Positions 16,725-25,440 are shown, numbered from the stretch's first letter. The stretch is 64,000 nt of DNA from CAZWRN01 sp964446685 (GCA_964446685.1 CAYUPO010000002.1:47480-111479), one strand, 5' to 3'. The notes: generated from the sequence alone by a model not told the origin. Numbers and translations are program-made.

Positions 16725-16790
16725 GAGGTTTATTAACCCTGCATTAAGTCTTATTTTAACCCATTTTGCATTGAAACAAAGGGCGTTAAG

Positions 16791-16873
16791 AAAAAATTAC
16801 GCAGAGCAAGAGGGGGACGTCCGCATACTTGCGGAGGGGGCAGACTTTCCCCCCTTAAACGGAGTAATTTTTT
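16791..16873. other. 83-nt nested hairpin element (structured RNA, bidirectional terminator or MITE)
   Basis: Three nested stems are visible: outer AAAAAATTAC (16791-16800) with GTAATTTTTT (16864-16873), a middle stem AGGGGG (16811-16816) with CCCCCCT (16849-16855), and an inner CCGCA-TACT-TGCGG (16821-16834). The G/C-rich core contrasts with the AT-rich surroundings. A second hairpin, GTACTTTT/AAAAGTAC, follows at 16904-16923. It lies in the gene-free stretch 16725-17227, where I see no convincing coding frame. Confidence 0.55.
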
Positions 16874-17135
16874 TAGCCCGACTTTCCTGCAAAATTGTTT
16901 TTGGTACTTTTCCAAAAAAGTACAAAGAAGAAAAACATTAAAATTCGGGTAGCGACTTAAAATGGCTAACACAATTTTTACCCATTAAATCTGCTAGTAG
17001 ATAGGAAAACGAACTATTTCCATAGCAAGGATCAAATAACCAAATGACAAATAGGATTAATACAATTACAACAAAAAATTATGCTCGCAACACCGGCTAA
17101 TTTAAAATAATGCTCCATTAAATTAATTCTAGCAT

Positions 17136-17204
17136 GTCATTCCGACCATAGTGGAGGAATCTCTCAACCTGGTTAAGGGATCTCTCGACTACGCTCGAGA
17201 TGAC
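17136..17204. repeat. Palindrome doublet, GTCAT ends outward (17-nt interior)
   Basis: Left unit 17136-17161 begins GTCATTCCGACC; right unit 17179-17204 ends GCTCGAGATGAC. The hairpin sequences differ from the other doublets but the ends and orientation are the same. Confidence 0.7.
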
Positions 17205-17227
17205 AGGTGGTTTCACGGGAATATCTA

Positions 17228-17506
17228 TTAAATCTTTGGATTTTTTGAACTGATTTTCGGATTACTTGTACTGTTTGAATCATCAGAAACTGAAGAATCA
17301 TCACCTGCAACTGCAGTTCTGGTTGTTTGATTCTGAGGATCAAATCTTCTGCTTCCCGTACTACTAACACCGGTACCAGTCTCTATGTCACCAGATAGTA
17401 CCCGGCCTACTATTAATCTTAAATTATTGAGGTGCTCAACCAAACTTTTTTGGTCGTCTTCTTTTTTTTCTTTTTCAATATTCGGCTGCAAAGATTCAAC
17501 TGACAT
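17228..17506 (-). CDS. Hypothetical small acidic protein (92 aa)
   Basis: Not recognised. Soluble, Ser/Asp/Asn-rich with a disordered-looking C-terminal half; the only ordered part may be residues 20-45 (SLVEHLNNLRLIVGRVLSG). An AAGGAG lies 14 nt before the ATG, and a TATTAT box 8 nt before it would fit the leaderless pattern of this genome. Coding is plausible but not certain. Confidence 0.5.
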   Translation of the reverse strand: MSVESLQPNIEKEKKEDDQKSLVEHLNNLRLIVGRVLSGDIETGTGVSSTGSRRFDPQNQTTRTAVAGDDSSVSDDSNSTSNPKISSKNPKI

Positions 17507-17682
17507 TTTCTATAATAATACTCCTTTTAGATTGATCTGGTAAGACGTTTGCTAAATTTAGCTAGCAAATGAATAGTGAAGACTAAAAAACCACGAGCTC
17601 TTACAATACCCCGATCGTTAAGGAGATGTCAAGGATGCTCAGAAAAATCCAGAGCATCAGCTGAATCAGTGTATCTGATACA

Positions 17683-17749
17683 GAAAATTCAGATCCTACT
17701 GGTTTATCTGTTATCTGATTATTCTGATTTACTGATTCTCTGAATTTTC
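17683..17749. repeat. 11-bp perfect inverted repeat in a TCTGAT-rich region upstream of the MFS gene
   Basis: GAAAATTCAGA (17683-17693) and TCTGAATTTTC (17739-17749) are perfect inverted copies 45 nt apart. A smaller palindrome TGTATC-T-GATACA lies at 17670-17682, and CTGATT/TCTGAT hexamers recur between them. The stretch 17507-17887 carries no gene that I accept. Confidence 0.6.
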
Positions 17750-17754
17750 CGTTA

Positions 17755-17779
17755 CCCTTGACACATATAGTATCAAGGG
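17755..17779 (+). promoter_or_regulatory. Possible operator and -35 box of the MFS gene
   Basis: Perfect inverted repeat CCCTTGA (17755-17761) and TCAAGGG (17773-17779) with an 11-nt centre. A TTGACA lies across the left arm (17758-17763), followed at 17 nt by TGTATA (17781-17786), a weak -10. A repressor at the repeat would cover the -35. It is 109 nt upstream of the transporter start. Confidence 0.4.
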
Positions 17780-17887
17780 CTGTATAGTTAATATTGCAGT
17801 ATTCGGGGTATTTCTCTCCGGTTTTTAAATTCTCGGTTCTTTTTCTTAAGACCACTACAAAATATTTTACAGAAAGGAAAAATTTTT

Positions 17888-19162
17888 ATGGGCAAAGCCT
17901 GGGGTCAATCTGGCCTTAAACTCAAAATCAAACAGTTTTTTCCGGCACTAGGGCACAAAAATTACCGAGCTTATTTTGTGGGACAACTAGTTTCTTTAGT
18001 CGGCAATTGGCTGCAGATGGTGGCTCAGGGATGGCTTATTTTTGAACTGACTAAATCAGCTTTTATGGTTGGATTTGTCACTGCCTTAGGATTTCTCCCT
18101 GTCTTACTTTTCTCACTTTTGGGAGGGGTGTTGGTTGATAGATTTCAAAAAAGAAAAATCCTGATACTGACACAAATTTTTTCAATAATATTTGGACTGG
18201 CTTTGGGCGTTCTTTCGCTCACAGGACATGCCACAGTTCTATGGGTAAGTGTTTTAGCCTTCTTATTGGGAATAGTAAACGCCATCGACACACCAGCCAG
18301 ACAAGCTTTCACCGTTGATTTAGTTGGCAGTGAACATCTTCCTTCAGCCATTGCTCTTAATATGGGCAGTTTTAACACCGCCCGTGTCATCGGACCGGCA
18401 ATTGCCGGAATATTAATCGCCTCTGTCGGGACCGGCTGGGCATTTATGTTAAACGGGTTAAGTTTCTTCGGTCCACTGATTGCCTTGCTTTACTTAAAAG
18501 TTAAATCAGATGTTCCCAGAGTTCATCAACACCCATTAAGATCCATCAAAATTGGTTTAAATTACGCCAGAAAACATCATTACATCCGTAGTCTGCTTAT
18601 CTTTATCGCCGTATCCAGCATTTTTGGTTGGCCTTACACCACCATGATGCCAATTATTTCAGAACAGGTTTTTCATACCGATGCCGCAGGTCTGGGAATA
18701 CTTTATTCAGTCGCTGGTGCCGGAGCCATTATTTCCACACTGATTATTTCCGGATTTTACCAAAAATTCAAAGCCGAAAATCTGATTATGATCGGTAGCG
18801 GTGTATTTTCAGTCGCCATAATTTTGTTTTCACTGACCAATTCATTTAGTTTAGCTTTACCAGCCCTCTTTTTCTGCGGTCTGGGACTGGCACTGCAAAA
18901 CGCTTTAGTTAATTCAGCTATCCAACATAAAACTGAACATCATTTAAGAGGCCGGGTAATGAGTATCTTCACATTATGTTTACTAGGCATGCAGCCAATC
19001 GGCAGTTTTCAGATTGGTCTGGTGACTGAATACTTCGGACCTCAGTTTGCAGTCGCTCTGGGAGGAATAGTCATGCTCCTAAATCTTGCTTTCCTCTATT
19101 ATTCGCTTAATAAAAATATGACATCCACCTCTGTGAACCTCAACCAATCTAATCATAATTAA
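17888..19162 (+). CDS. MFS transporter, EntS-like exporter family
   Basis: Twelve-helix secondary transporter of the MFS_3/EntS type. It has NYRAYFVGQLVSLVGNWLQ in the first helix, the MFS loop-2 motif GGVLVDRFQKRKIL, DTPARQAF after helix 4, and GRVMSIFTLC near helix 11. The length of 424 residues is usual. The substrate cannot be deduced; relatives export siderophores, macrolides and other small molecules. AAAGGAAA lies 7 nt before the ATG. The upstream inverted repeats (17683-17779) suggest regulated expression. Its stop overlaps the convergent 2H gene by 4 nt. Confidence 0.9.
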   Translation: MGKAWGQSGLKLKIKQFFPALGHKNYRAYFVGQLVSLVGNWLQMVAQGWLIFELTKSAFMVGFVTALGFLPVLLFSLLGGVLVDRFQKRKILILTQIFSIIFGLALGVLSLTGHATVLWVSVLAFLLGIVNAIDTPARQAFTVDLVGSEHLPSAIALNMGSFNTARVIGPAIAGILIASVGTGWAFMLNGLSFFGPLIALLYLKVKSDVPRVHQHPLRSIKIGLNYARKHHYIRSLLIFIAVSSIFGWPYTTMMPIISEQVFHTDAAGLGILYSVAGAGAIISTLIISGFYQKFKAENLIMIGSGVFSVAIILFSLTNSFSLALPALFFCGLGLALQNALVNSAIQHKTEHHLRGRVMSIFTLCLLGMQPIGSFQIGLVTEYFGPQFAVALGGIVMLLNLAFLYYSLNKNMTSTSVNLNQSNHN

Positions 19163-19812
19163 GCAGACATTCTTAAGTACCTCATCGGTTCTCGGCTTTG
19201 TTCAAAAGGGTAATCAATTCGTACAGGGTGTTTTGCCTTACCTGAAGCAAACCGATTCCTGCCCCTTATTTCCAAATGATCCACTGAAAAAGTAAAAGAA
19301 GCATCTTGATGAATTGATTCAACATCAGCTTGTTTTTCCCAATATACATTTTGATGAAAAGGAGTTGCCGGTAATTTAGCAGTTGTACAATGAGGCACTG
19401 TTCTTTCACTAAAAGGAAAAGGTTCTAATTGTTTTTTAAAAACATGCTGCACTTGATCTTGCATCTCTTCAACCGTTTTTGCGTCCCAAACCGGTAAATA
19501 AGTCCCCCCCACTAGACCATTAGCATTATCAAATTGTCCTAATCCATTTAATAATATTTCTTGTCCAATAAACCTCTCTTCTATTCGTCGAAGAGAATCG
19601 GATAGTCGAAACAAATCGTTACAATTTAATTCAGTTAAAAAACCCAATGAAATATGCCGTGATCTGAGATCTAACAAATTTAATCCAGCTCCTAATCTTC
19701 CTAAAGGGGTGCTGATAGATTGTTGATAAGCTCTCTCTAAATAAGTAGGTACAGGAATTAATATATAACAATAAGAATACTCAGCTTGTTCGGGTGAACT
19801 CCTAATACCCAT
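19159..19812 (-). CDS. 2H phosphoesterase-like protein (LigT/CPDase fold)
   Basis: Contains two HxT/S motifs with the right spacing: RHISLGF near residue 53 and VPHCTTAK near residue 140, the catalytic pair of 2H phosphoesterases that act on 2',3'-cyclic phosphates or 2'-5' bonds in RNA and nucleotides. Length (217 aa) is within the range of the superfamily. The surrounding sequence does not match a specific subfamily that I can name, so substrate is unknown. Confidence 0.65.
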   Translation of the reverse strand: MGIRSSPEQAEYSYCYILIPVPTYLERAYQQSISTPLGRLGAGLNLLDLRSRHISLGFLTELNCNDLFRLSDSLRRIEERFIGQEILLNGLGQFDNANGLVGGTYLPVWDAKTVEEMQDQVQHVFKKQLEPFPFSERTVPHCTTAKLPATPFHQNVYWEKQADVESIHQDASFTFSVDHLEIRGRNRFASGKAKHPVRIDYPFEQSREPMRYLRMSA

Positions 19813-19880
19813 TTACACTTTTATAATTCCAAATACAACTCACTAATACAAGATGGCTTAACTAATACTTACCAGTCCTA

Positions 19881-20762
19881 CTAATTACCCAAACTATAAT
19901 ATTTAAAAGAGCTGTGTCCTCCACCACCACTCACCACCTCTATTCCATACTCTTTTCCTGCTTCTAAATACGTCGGTATTATCAGATGAATTTCCGTATC
20001 TGTCCAGGAAGTAATCTGACCGCTTCCAGAAACATTAGGATAATTTTGAAAAAAATTGACCTGACCCTGATAGCTAAACCGTCCACCTTTTATAACTAAT
20101 TCCTGACCCGGTTTAGCATTACTTGGTGAAAAACTTTCAACCGATGGTTGCCCGTCACCGGCAGTAACTGTTATCCGATTACTCTTGCGACCATCAGCTG
20201 TTTGAACTTCCACCTGGTATTCAGCTCCAGTCACAAAAAATGGACTGGAAGTTTTAATTTCAGTATCCGACCAGCTTTGAATACCACCATAAGGTTGCGC
20301 CTGACCATTGTAATACACACCATAAACACCTTGAGTGGATCCAAAACCACTACCTTTAAGAGTCATTGTCGTGCCAAATGATGGTTTGGATGGATCAACA
20401 CTATTTAAAACCACACCTGAATTACCCGTGTTTGTTGGATTTGGACTGGGACTAGTTGAGGGAGACGGAGCCGCAGATGAAGCAGCAGATGCCTTAGGAG
20501 AAGATGACGCTTTTACACTTGGTTTAGGGGTGGTTTTAACAGACCCAGCAGGTGTTGGAGAACTTTCAGGCAAAGGCGATTCAGAGGGATAAGGAGTTGA
20601 AGAGACCAAAGGCGTAGAACTTGCAGCAGGAGAACTACTAATCTGATCCCCAATAAAAGTCTGATACGCTCCCCCCAATACAACTAAAACAATCACCCCA
20701 ATCAACAAAAACTTTAAAGGAATAAGTTTTAATAAATACATTTGGTTATTATCGTCATTCAA
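19881..20762 (-). CDS. Membrane-anchored surface protein with two IPT/TIG domains
   Basis: One N-terminal helix (LKFLLIGVIVLVVLGG, residues ~15-33), a long Pro/Ser/Thr linker (to ~115), then two immunoglobulin-like IPT/TIG domains (NSVDPSKPSFGTTMTLKGSGF from ~117 and ESFSPSNAKPGQELVIKGGRF from ~208). Each shows the SWTDTEI/SWSDTEI signature before its last strands. It is probably displayed on the cell surface, as adhesin or envelope structural part. An internal Met at residue 8 could also be the start. Confidence 0.8.
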   Translation of the reverse strand: MNDDNNQMYLLKLIPLKFLLIGVIVLVVLGGAYQTFIGDQISSSPAASSTPLVSSTPYPSESPLPESSPTPAGSVKTTPKPSVKASSSPKASAASSAAPSPSTSPSPNPTNTGNSGVVLNSVDPSKPSFGTTMTLKGSGFGSTQGVYGVYYNGQAQPYGGIQSWSDTEIKTSSPFFVTGAEYQVEVQTADGRKSNRITVTAGDGQPSVESFSPSNAKPGQELVIKGGRFSYQGQVNFFQNYPNVSGSGQITSWTDTEIHLIIPTYLEAGKEYGIEVVSGGGGHSSFKYYSLGN

Positions 20763-20782
20763 AACACAAAATTCAATAAATC

Positions 20783-20914
20783 CTACTGTTTACTACAGTC
20801 CACAATTTCTGTGTCCGTAAATAAAACAGCTTGTTCTTGATCAGAATTCCAAATTCCTGATTTATCACATAATTTGGGTCTCACATTTTGTTCAGAATTA
20901 AAAAATGCTGGACG
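20783..20914 (-). other. In-frame open extension beyond the TGA of the 132-aa gene
   Basis: After the TGA at 20915-20917 the same frame stays open for 43 codons (RPAFFNSEQNVRPK ... VDCSKQ) and ends with TAG at 20783-20785. The composition looks like real protein, including two Cys and one Trp. Confidence 0.5.
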
Positions 20915-21313
20915 TCAAAAAGCATATTCTGTTTTTATTAAACCATCATCATGATGAGTATATTTTATTAGGGGAATTTTATAACTTTTAGGTAAAAAAA
21001 TTACATAATCACTTAGGCCTTTAATTAAAAGATCTAAATCCGTATTACTTTCAACTATTTGGACCCCGAGTTTAGATGGAAAATGAGGAGTAAATTTATC
21101 GGAACCTAGAGTATAAGTAAAACCAAAATTTATTACAGATCTTATCCCAAACTTATCTTGATCTACAGATCCACGTAAATATTCAAGTGGATATCTCCCA
21201 GGTTCCTCTCTTAATGCATTTTCTACAGCTATTTTCAGATCAGCTAATTTTGGATTTTTTAATCTTTCCCGAGCACTTACAAATTGCTGATAGCTTTGCT
21301 CAATAAGACCCAT
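20915..21313 (-). CDS. Hypothetical protein (132 aa), probably truncated by an in-frame TGA
   Basis: Not recognised. A basic N-terminal helix (IEQSYQQFVSARERLKNP) is followed by a mixed alpha/beta domain with VINFGFTYTLGSDK and LDLLIKGLSDYVIFLPKSYK. It starts 7 nt after the lepA stop, so it is probably co-transcribed with lepA. The frame continues open for 43 codons past the TGA; either a nonsense mutation or sequencing error has shortened a 176-residue protein, or the tail is chance. TGA is used as a normal stop elsewhere in the window. Confidence 0.6.
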   Translation of the reverse strand: MGLIEQSYQQFVSARERLKNPKLADLKIAVENALREEPGRYPLEYLRGSVDQDKFGIRSVINFGFTYTLGSDKFTPHFPSKLGVQIVESNTDLDLLIKGLSDYVIFLPKSYKIPLIKYTHHDDGLIKTEYAF

Positions 21314-21320
21314 ATAAAAA

Positions 21321-23141
21321 TTAGCTTTTCAAAATAGTTAAAAAAGCTTCTTGTGGGATTTCTATTTTTCCGATCATTTTCATCCTCTTTTTACCCTTTT
21401 TTTGTTTATCGAGAACCTTATCTTTTCTGGATCTATCTCCTCCATAAAGTCCGGCTGTCACATCTTTTCTGAAAGGAGAAATTGTTTCTCGGGCGATGAT
21501 ATTGCCACCAATTGTTGCCTGCAAAGCGATGGCAAAATTTTGTCTTGGCAATACTTCTTTCAGCTTACCAACCAACTTTCGACCAATACTTTCAGCTCGG
21601 GCTCTTACCGTGATCATTGATAATGCATCAACTTTCTCGCCACCAACCATAATATCCAGTCTGACTCCATCCACCGGTCGAAACTCGATAAAATCCCAAT
21701 CAAGTGAAGCATAACCTGAAGAAACTGACTTTAATTTGTCATAAAAATCAGTAATCATCTCAGCCAAAGGCATTTCATAAGTCAGCTCCACCTGAATACC
21801 ATAATGCTGCATATTTACAAATTTACCCCTTTTGTCCTGAACCAGTTCCATAATTGGACCGATATATTCATGAGGGGTAAAGACCACCAGCTTCACCCAT
21901 GGCTCTTTAATATCTTTCATAAAATTCAGATCAAGCTCAGCCGGATTATTTACCTCTTTGCCATTGACTATATATTCCACTGAAGGCGCTGTCGCCAGCA
22001 GATTGACGTTAAATTCACCAGCCAGTCTTTCCTGTACGACCTCTGCATGAAGCAATCCTAAAAATCCACAGCGGAATCCAGAACCAAGTGCAGCTGACTG
22101 CTCTGGAACATAAGAAAAAGCCGGATCGTTTAATTTAAATTTGGAAAGCGCTTCTTTTAACTCAAAATAATCTCCGGTCTCAATCGGATAAAGCCCGACA
22201 TAAACCATTGGCTTCACTTCTTTATAACCAGGCAGTTGCTCTTCATCAAAAGACATGGCGATAGTATCTCCAACGCGGACTCTATCGGACTCTTTAATTC
22301 CGGTTGCAATATACCCGATCTCGCCCGCTTTCAGAGAGGTCACCGGCGTCAGCTGAGGTCCAAAAAAACCAAATTCAACTATATTTGCCAGGGAATGAGT
22401 TCCTAAAAAGTTAATTTGAGCTTGATTTGGAGGAACCGATCCTTCCATTACCCGCACTTGTGCTACAACTCCTTTGTAGGAATCAAAATACGAATCAAAA
22501 ATCAACGCCTTAAGCGGCTTATCTATTTCCTGTTTCGGTGCCGGAACTCTTTCGACCACCGCCCGCAAAATCTCTTCCACCCCTATTCCACTTTTACCGG
22601 AAGCCAGAATGATCTCTGAATCTAAAAATCCAAAAGTATCAACCAACTGTTTTTTATATTTCTCAACATCAGCATTGGGTAGATCAATTTTATTAATTAC
22701 CGGGATCAAGGTCAGATTTTGCTCCATAGCAGCCAGACCATGTGACAAAGTCTGCGCCTGAATACCCTGAGTCGCATCAACCAAAATAATCGCTCCTTCA
22801 ACAGCCGCCAAAGCTCTGGATACTTCATAAGAAAAATCCACATGCCCAGGAGTATCGATCAGGTTCAAAATATACTCCCCATCTTGAGGGCCATTGTAAC
22901 TATCGTCATTCCCGCGGAGGCGGGAATCCATCTCCATAATCTTCCTCTTATATTGGTATCTCAGCCTCACCGGAGCCAATTTGATAGTAATCCCTCTCTC
23001 CCTTTCCAGCTGCAAAGAATCCAGCATCTGCTCCTGCATTTTGTCTTTGGCCACAGTCCCAGTCATTTCCAGTAACCTGTCAGCTAAAGTAGATTTCCCA
23101 TGATCAACATGAGCAATGATTGAAAAATTTCTAATGTTCAT
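21321..23141 (-). CDS. lepA: Elongation factor 4 (LepA) with a repeat-encoded insertion in the G domain
   Basis: Ribosomal back-translocase GTPase. G1 AHVDHGKST, switch region ERERGITIK, G3 LIDTPGHVDF, G4 NKID, and the LepA-specific C-terminus (FRKDVTAGLYGGDRSRKDK) are all present. I place the start at 23141 (MNIRNFSII); the frame open to 23177 runs into the neighbouring gene and a promoter. Between the switch region and G3 the protein has ~20 extra residues including MDSRLRGNDDSYNG, encoded by the palindrome at 22905-22928. The frame is preserved and all GTPase motifs remain, so the protein is probably functional, with a surface loop enlarged. Confidence 0.96.
   Translation of the reverse strand: MNIRNFSIIAHVDHGKSTLADRLLEMTGTVAKDKMQEQMLDSLQLERERGITIKLAPVRLRYQYKRKIMEMDSRLRGNDDSYNGPQDGEYILNLIDTPGHVDFSYEVSRALAAVEGAIILVDATQGIQAQTLSHGLAAMEQNLTLIPVINKIDLPNADVEKYKKQLVDTFGFLDSEIILASGKSGIGVEEILRAVVERVPAPKQEIDKPLKALIFDSYFDSYKGVVAQVRVMEGSVPPNQAQINFLGTHSLANIVEFGFFGPQLTPVTSLKAGEIGYIATGIKESDRVRVGDTIAMSFDEEQLPGYKEVKPMVYVGLYPIETGDYFELKEALSKFKLNDPAFSYVPEQSAALGSGFRCGFLGLLHAEVVQERLAGEFNVNLLATAPSVEYIVNGKEVNNPAELDLNFMKDIKEPWVKLVVFTPHEYIGPIMELVQDKRGKFVNMQHYGIQVELTYEMPLAEMITDFYDKLKSVSSGYASLDWDFIEFRPVDGVRLDIMVGGEKVDALSMITVRARAESIGRKLVGKLKEVLPRQNFAIALQATIGGNIIARETISPFRKDVTAGLYGGDRSRKDKVLDKQKKGKKRMKMIGKIEIPQEAFLTILKS
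22905..22928. repeat. Palindrome inserted in frame within lepA
   Basis: Single hairpin unit (stem ATTCCCGC/GCGGGAAT, loop GGAG) in GTCAT...ATC orientation. On the coding strand it gives the peptide DSRLRGND. Confidence 0.9.
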
Positions 23142-23147
23142 GCGAGT

Positions 23148-23177
23148 ATTGTACTTGAGGCTAGGGTGAGATAGCAA
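23148..23177 (-). promoter_or_regulatory. Probable lepA promoter (leaderless type)
   Basis: Minus strand TTGCTA (23172-23177), 18-nt spacer, TACAAT (23148-23153), 6 nt to the ATG at 23141. It lies inside the 3' end of the preceding gene. Confidence 0.5.
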
Positions 23178-23733
23178 ACGAATCTGAAGATTGTAAAAAG
23201 GCCACTAGTACCATCCATAACTCCGCCTCACCTTCTAGTTTAAAATCCGGATTTTCACTCACTTCGCCCAAAGAAGATCCATTTTCAGTAAAGCTTACTA
23301 AATTATCACTTAATCTGGGACTAACACCTTTCATCTCTTTAAGTAGAAATAAGTGGGAGTTATGTTCAAATACTTTAGTTCTAACACCATCGGTCCAAAC
23401 TATCACCTGTTTTAAAATCACCCGACGATCTTTGACGTTTTTAGTTAAATCGAGGTAATTTTCTTTGGTAAACCAATCATTGATATATTTCATGAAAGGA
23501 CCAGGGAACCCATTTAATCCTAAAAAAAACCAACCGGAATCATTCACCATCAAAGGTTTTTTTAATATTTTAAAAGCCTTTAATGCTTTATCTTTTGAAA
23601 TCTCTTCAATCGATTCTGACTGAATTTCATGAATATCAACTTTCACTTGTTCAAGCTCTATTCCCATTTCCCCCAAAATATTATTAGCAGTTCGAAATTT
23701 CGCCTCATTTCCAGTTACATACAAAAGTTTCAT
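23161..23733 (-). CDS. Non-canonical purine NTP pyrophosphatase, RdgB/HAM1 family
   Basis: House-cleaning enzyme that hydrolyses dITP/ITP/XTP to the monophosphate. Motifs: LLYVTGNEAKFRTANNIL at the N-terminus (family TGNxxK), and VNDSGWFFLGLNGFPGPFMK near residue 63 (family DSGLxxxALxGxPG). The 190-residue length fits. The C-terminal half is divergent and lacks a clear SHR motif, so substrate preference may differ. Its end overlaps the lepA promoter region. Confidence 0.82.
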   Translation of the reverse strand: MKLLYVTGNEAKFRTANNILGEMGIELEQVKVDIHEIQSESIEEISKDKALKAFKILKKPLMVNDSGWFFLGLNGFPGPFMKYINDWFTKENYLDLTKNVKDRRVILKQVIVWTDGVRTKVFEHNSHLFLLKEMKGVSPRLSDNLVSFTENGSSLGEVSENPDFKLEGEAELWMVLVAFLQSSDSFAISP

Positions 23734-23808
23734 AAAAAGGAGATTACCACAAGATTTAGAAATTAGAAATAAGCAGAGCTTGCGGCTTCGCCTTTAGAAA
23801 TTTTTTAA

Positions 23809-25440
23809 TTATGAACTTCCTGTTTCATTCATAATCTCTTCATTTTTAAATTTCATTTTCCCGGCTTTTTTAATCAGCTCAACATATGTATTCAGTTCTT
23901 TCACTTCCATCATCCATACCAGCAGCAGATAAATACTTAAACCAAAGGCCGAGGCAATTGAAGTCAGAATAAAAAGATTTACCGTTTTGGTAGTATCAAA
24001 TACCAGCTGATCAAGCAATTTGATCGGAATATAAAGCGCTAATGCTGCAGCTACAGCCGCTAAAAACATTTTCAGAGCCGGCATAATCAAAGCTCTTCTG
24101 TCAAATTTACCCATCCGGCGGTCAAGAAAAATCAACAGCAATACCATAGATACTATAGTTGAAACTGAATAGGCGAGTCCTAAACTCCAGACTTGCAGCT
24201 GCAAACCTCTGACAAACCAAAAACTAAGTCCAATATTCACCAGAACTGTAATTAAAGAAACAATAACTGGAGTTTTAGTATCTTTAATTGCGTAAAACCC
24301 ACGAACCAGTAATAAAGTCAGCGAATAAGCAACCAATCCCAATGCCAGAAATGCCACAGTTCTTCCGGTCAAAACAGTATCCTCCCAGTTAAATTCCGAA
24401 GCTCCAAAAACCAGGCGCACGATCGGAATCCGCAACACGACTAACATGGCTGTAGCAGGCAATGTCAGAAACAAAATCTGATGCATCGTGGTCAGCAGAG
24501 TTATTTTAAATCCTCCTACTTCACCCTTGGCATGTTCTCTGGCCAAAACAGGCAATGCTGCCTGAGCAATGGTTGCTCCAAAAAGGCCCACCGGCACTGC
24601 TGATAAATGCTGAGCCAATGTTAACTGGGCAATTGCCGAAGTCGAAACTATCGAAGCCAAAGCCAGACCAATAGCATCAGACATCTGCTCTGCTGCCAAA
24701 CCAATACTCCTGACACTCATCAGCTGAAAAATCTCTCTGACACCCTTATTTAAAAAATCCAGACTAAACTGATAAGTGTATCCAAGAGCTCGTATCAAAG
24801 GGATCTGAATCGCCACATGTAAAACAGCTCCGATAATCACTCCAATAGCCGGACCAAGGATTCCTGTGTATGGAGATAAAACAGCAATACCAAAAATAAT
24901 TCCCAGATTATAAAAAAGTGGAGCTAAAGCCGGAATCAAAAACCGCTGATACGACTGGCCAATTCCAATAAAAAATGTTCCAATTACTAAGATAAATTGC
25001 GCCACCAAAATAAGTCTGGTTAACTGATCTGTCAGGATTTTCTGCTGCCCTTCAAAACCAGGGATCATCACATTGTTGATAGGACCGACAAAAATAATAC
25101 CCAGCAGACAAAAAAACCCAAAAACCAAAAGCGCCAGATTTAAAATATTTGATGAAAAAGCAAAAGCCTGTTTCTCCCCTTCTTTATTTAAATACTCAGT
25201 AAATACCGGAATAAAAGCGACAGATAGCGTTCCCAAAATCAGAATCTGAAACAATTTATCCGGAAAACCAAACGCTGCAAAGAAAATACTGGCCTCAGAT
25301 GTCGAAAAGTTATGAACCAGTAAACGGTCGCGAATCAATCCCAAAAACCGGGACAAAAAAACAGCCACCATCAGTATCGTTGCACCGGATAAAATAGTTG
25401 TTTGCCGGGTGTGTAAAAGCCCTAAAAATGATTTCACCAT
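23809..25440 (-). CDS. murJ: Lipid II flippase MurJ (MviN family)
   Basis: Polytopic inner-membrane protein that flips the peptidoglycan precursor lipid II. It has 543 residues with about fourteen hydrophobic helices; the N-terminal LSRFLGLIRDRLL is the most conserved MurJ segment (basic residues in the central cavity). A hydrophilic C-terminus (KMKFKNEEIMNETGSS) follows the last helix. Its presence shows that the organism makes peptidoglycan, in line with the LCP and FemAB-like genes in this window. Confidence 0.93.
   Translation of the reverse strand: MVKSFLGLLHTRQTTILSGATILMVAVFLSRFLGLIRDRLLVHNFSTSEASIFFAAFGFPDKLFQILILGTLSVAFIPVFTEYLNKEGEKQAFAFSSNILNLALLVFGFFCLLGIIFVGPINNVMIPGFEGQQKILTDQLTRLILVAQFILVIGTFFIGIGQSYQRFLIPALAPLFYNLGIIFGIAVLSPYTGILGPAIGVIIGAVLHVAIQIPLIRALGYTYQFSLDFLNKGVREIFQLMSVRSIGLAAEQMSDAIGLALASIVSTSAIAQLTLAQHLSAVPVGLFGATIAQAALPVLAREHAKGEVGGFKITLLTTMHQILFLTLPATAMLVVLRIPIVRLVFGASEFNWEDTVLTGRTVAFLALGLVAYSLTLLLVRGFYAIKDTKTPVIVSLITVLVNIGLSFWFVRGLQLQVWSLGLAYSVSTIVSMVLLLIFLDRRMGKFDRRALIMPALKMFLAAVAAALALYIPIKLLDQLVFDTTKTVNLFILTSIASAFGLSIYLLLVWMMEVKELNTYVELIKKAGKMKFKNEEIMNETGSS

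Noticed and set aside
16684..16972. Open frames on both strands (85 and 73 codons) upstream of hrcA
   Set aside because: They run through the CIRCE promoter and the nested hairpin element, with odd composition and no start signal; better explained as non-coding structured DNA.
17601..17855. 84-codon frame on the minus strand
   Set aside because: Overlaps the TCTGAT-rich inverted repeats and possible promoter of the MFS gene; the codons follow the repeat pattern and there is no protein-like domain.
20915..20917. Reassignment of TGA to an amino acid (as in Gracilibacteria/SR1)
   Set aside because: TGA closes several intact genes here (29247, 32782, 58847, 56617), and other genes show no internal TGA.
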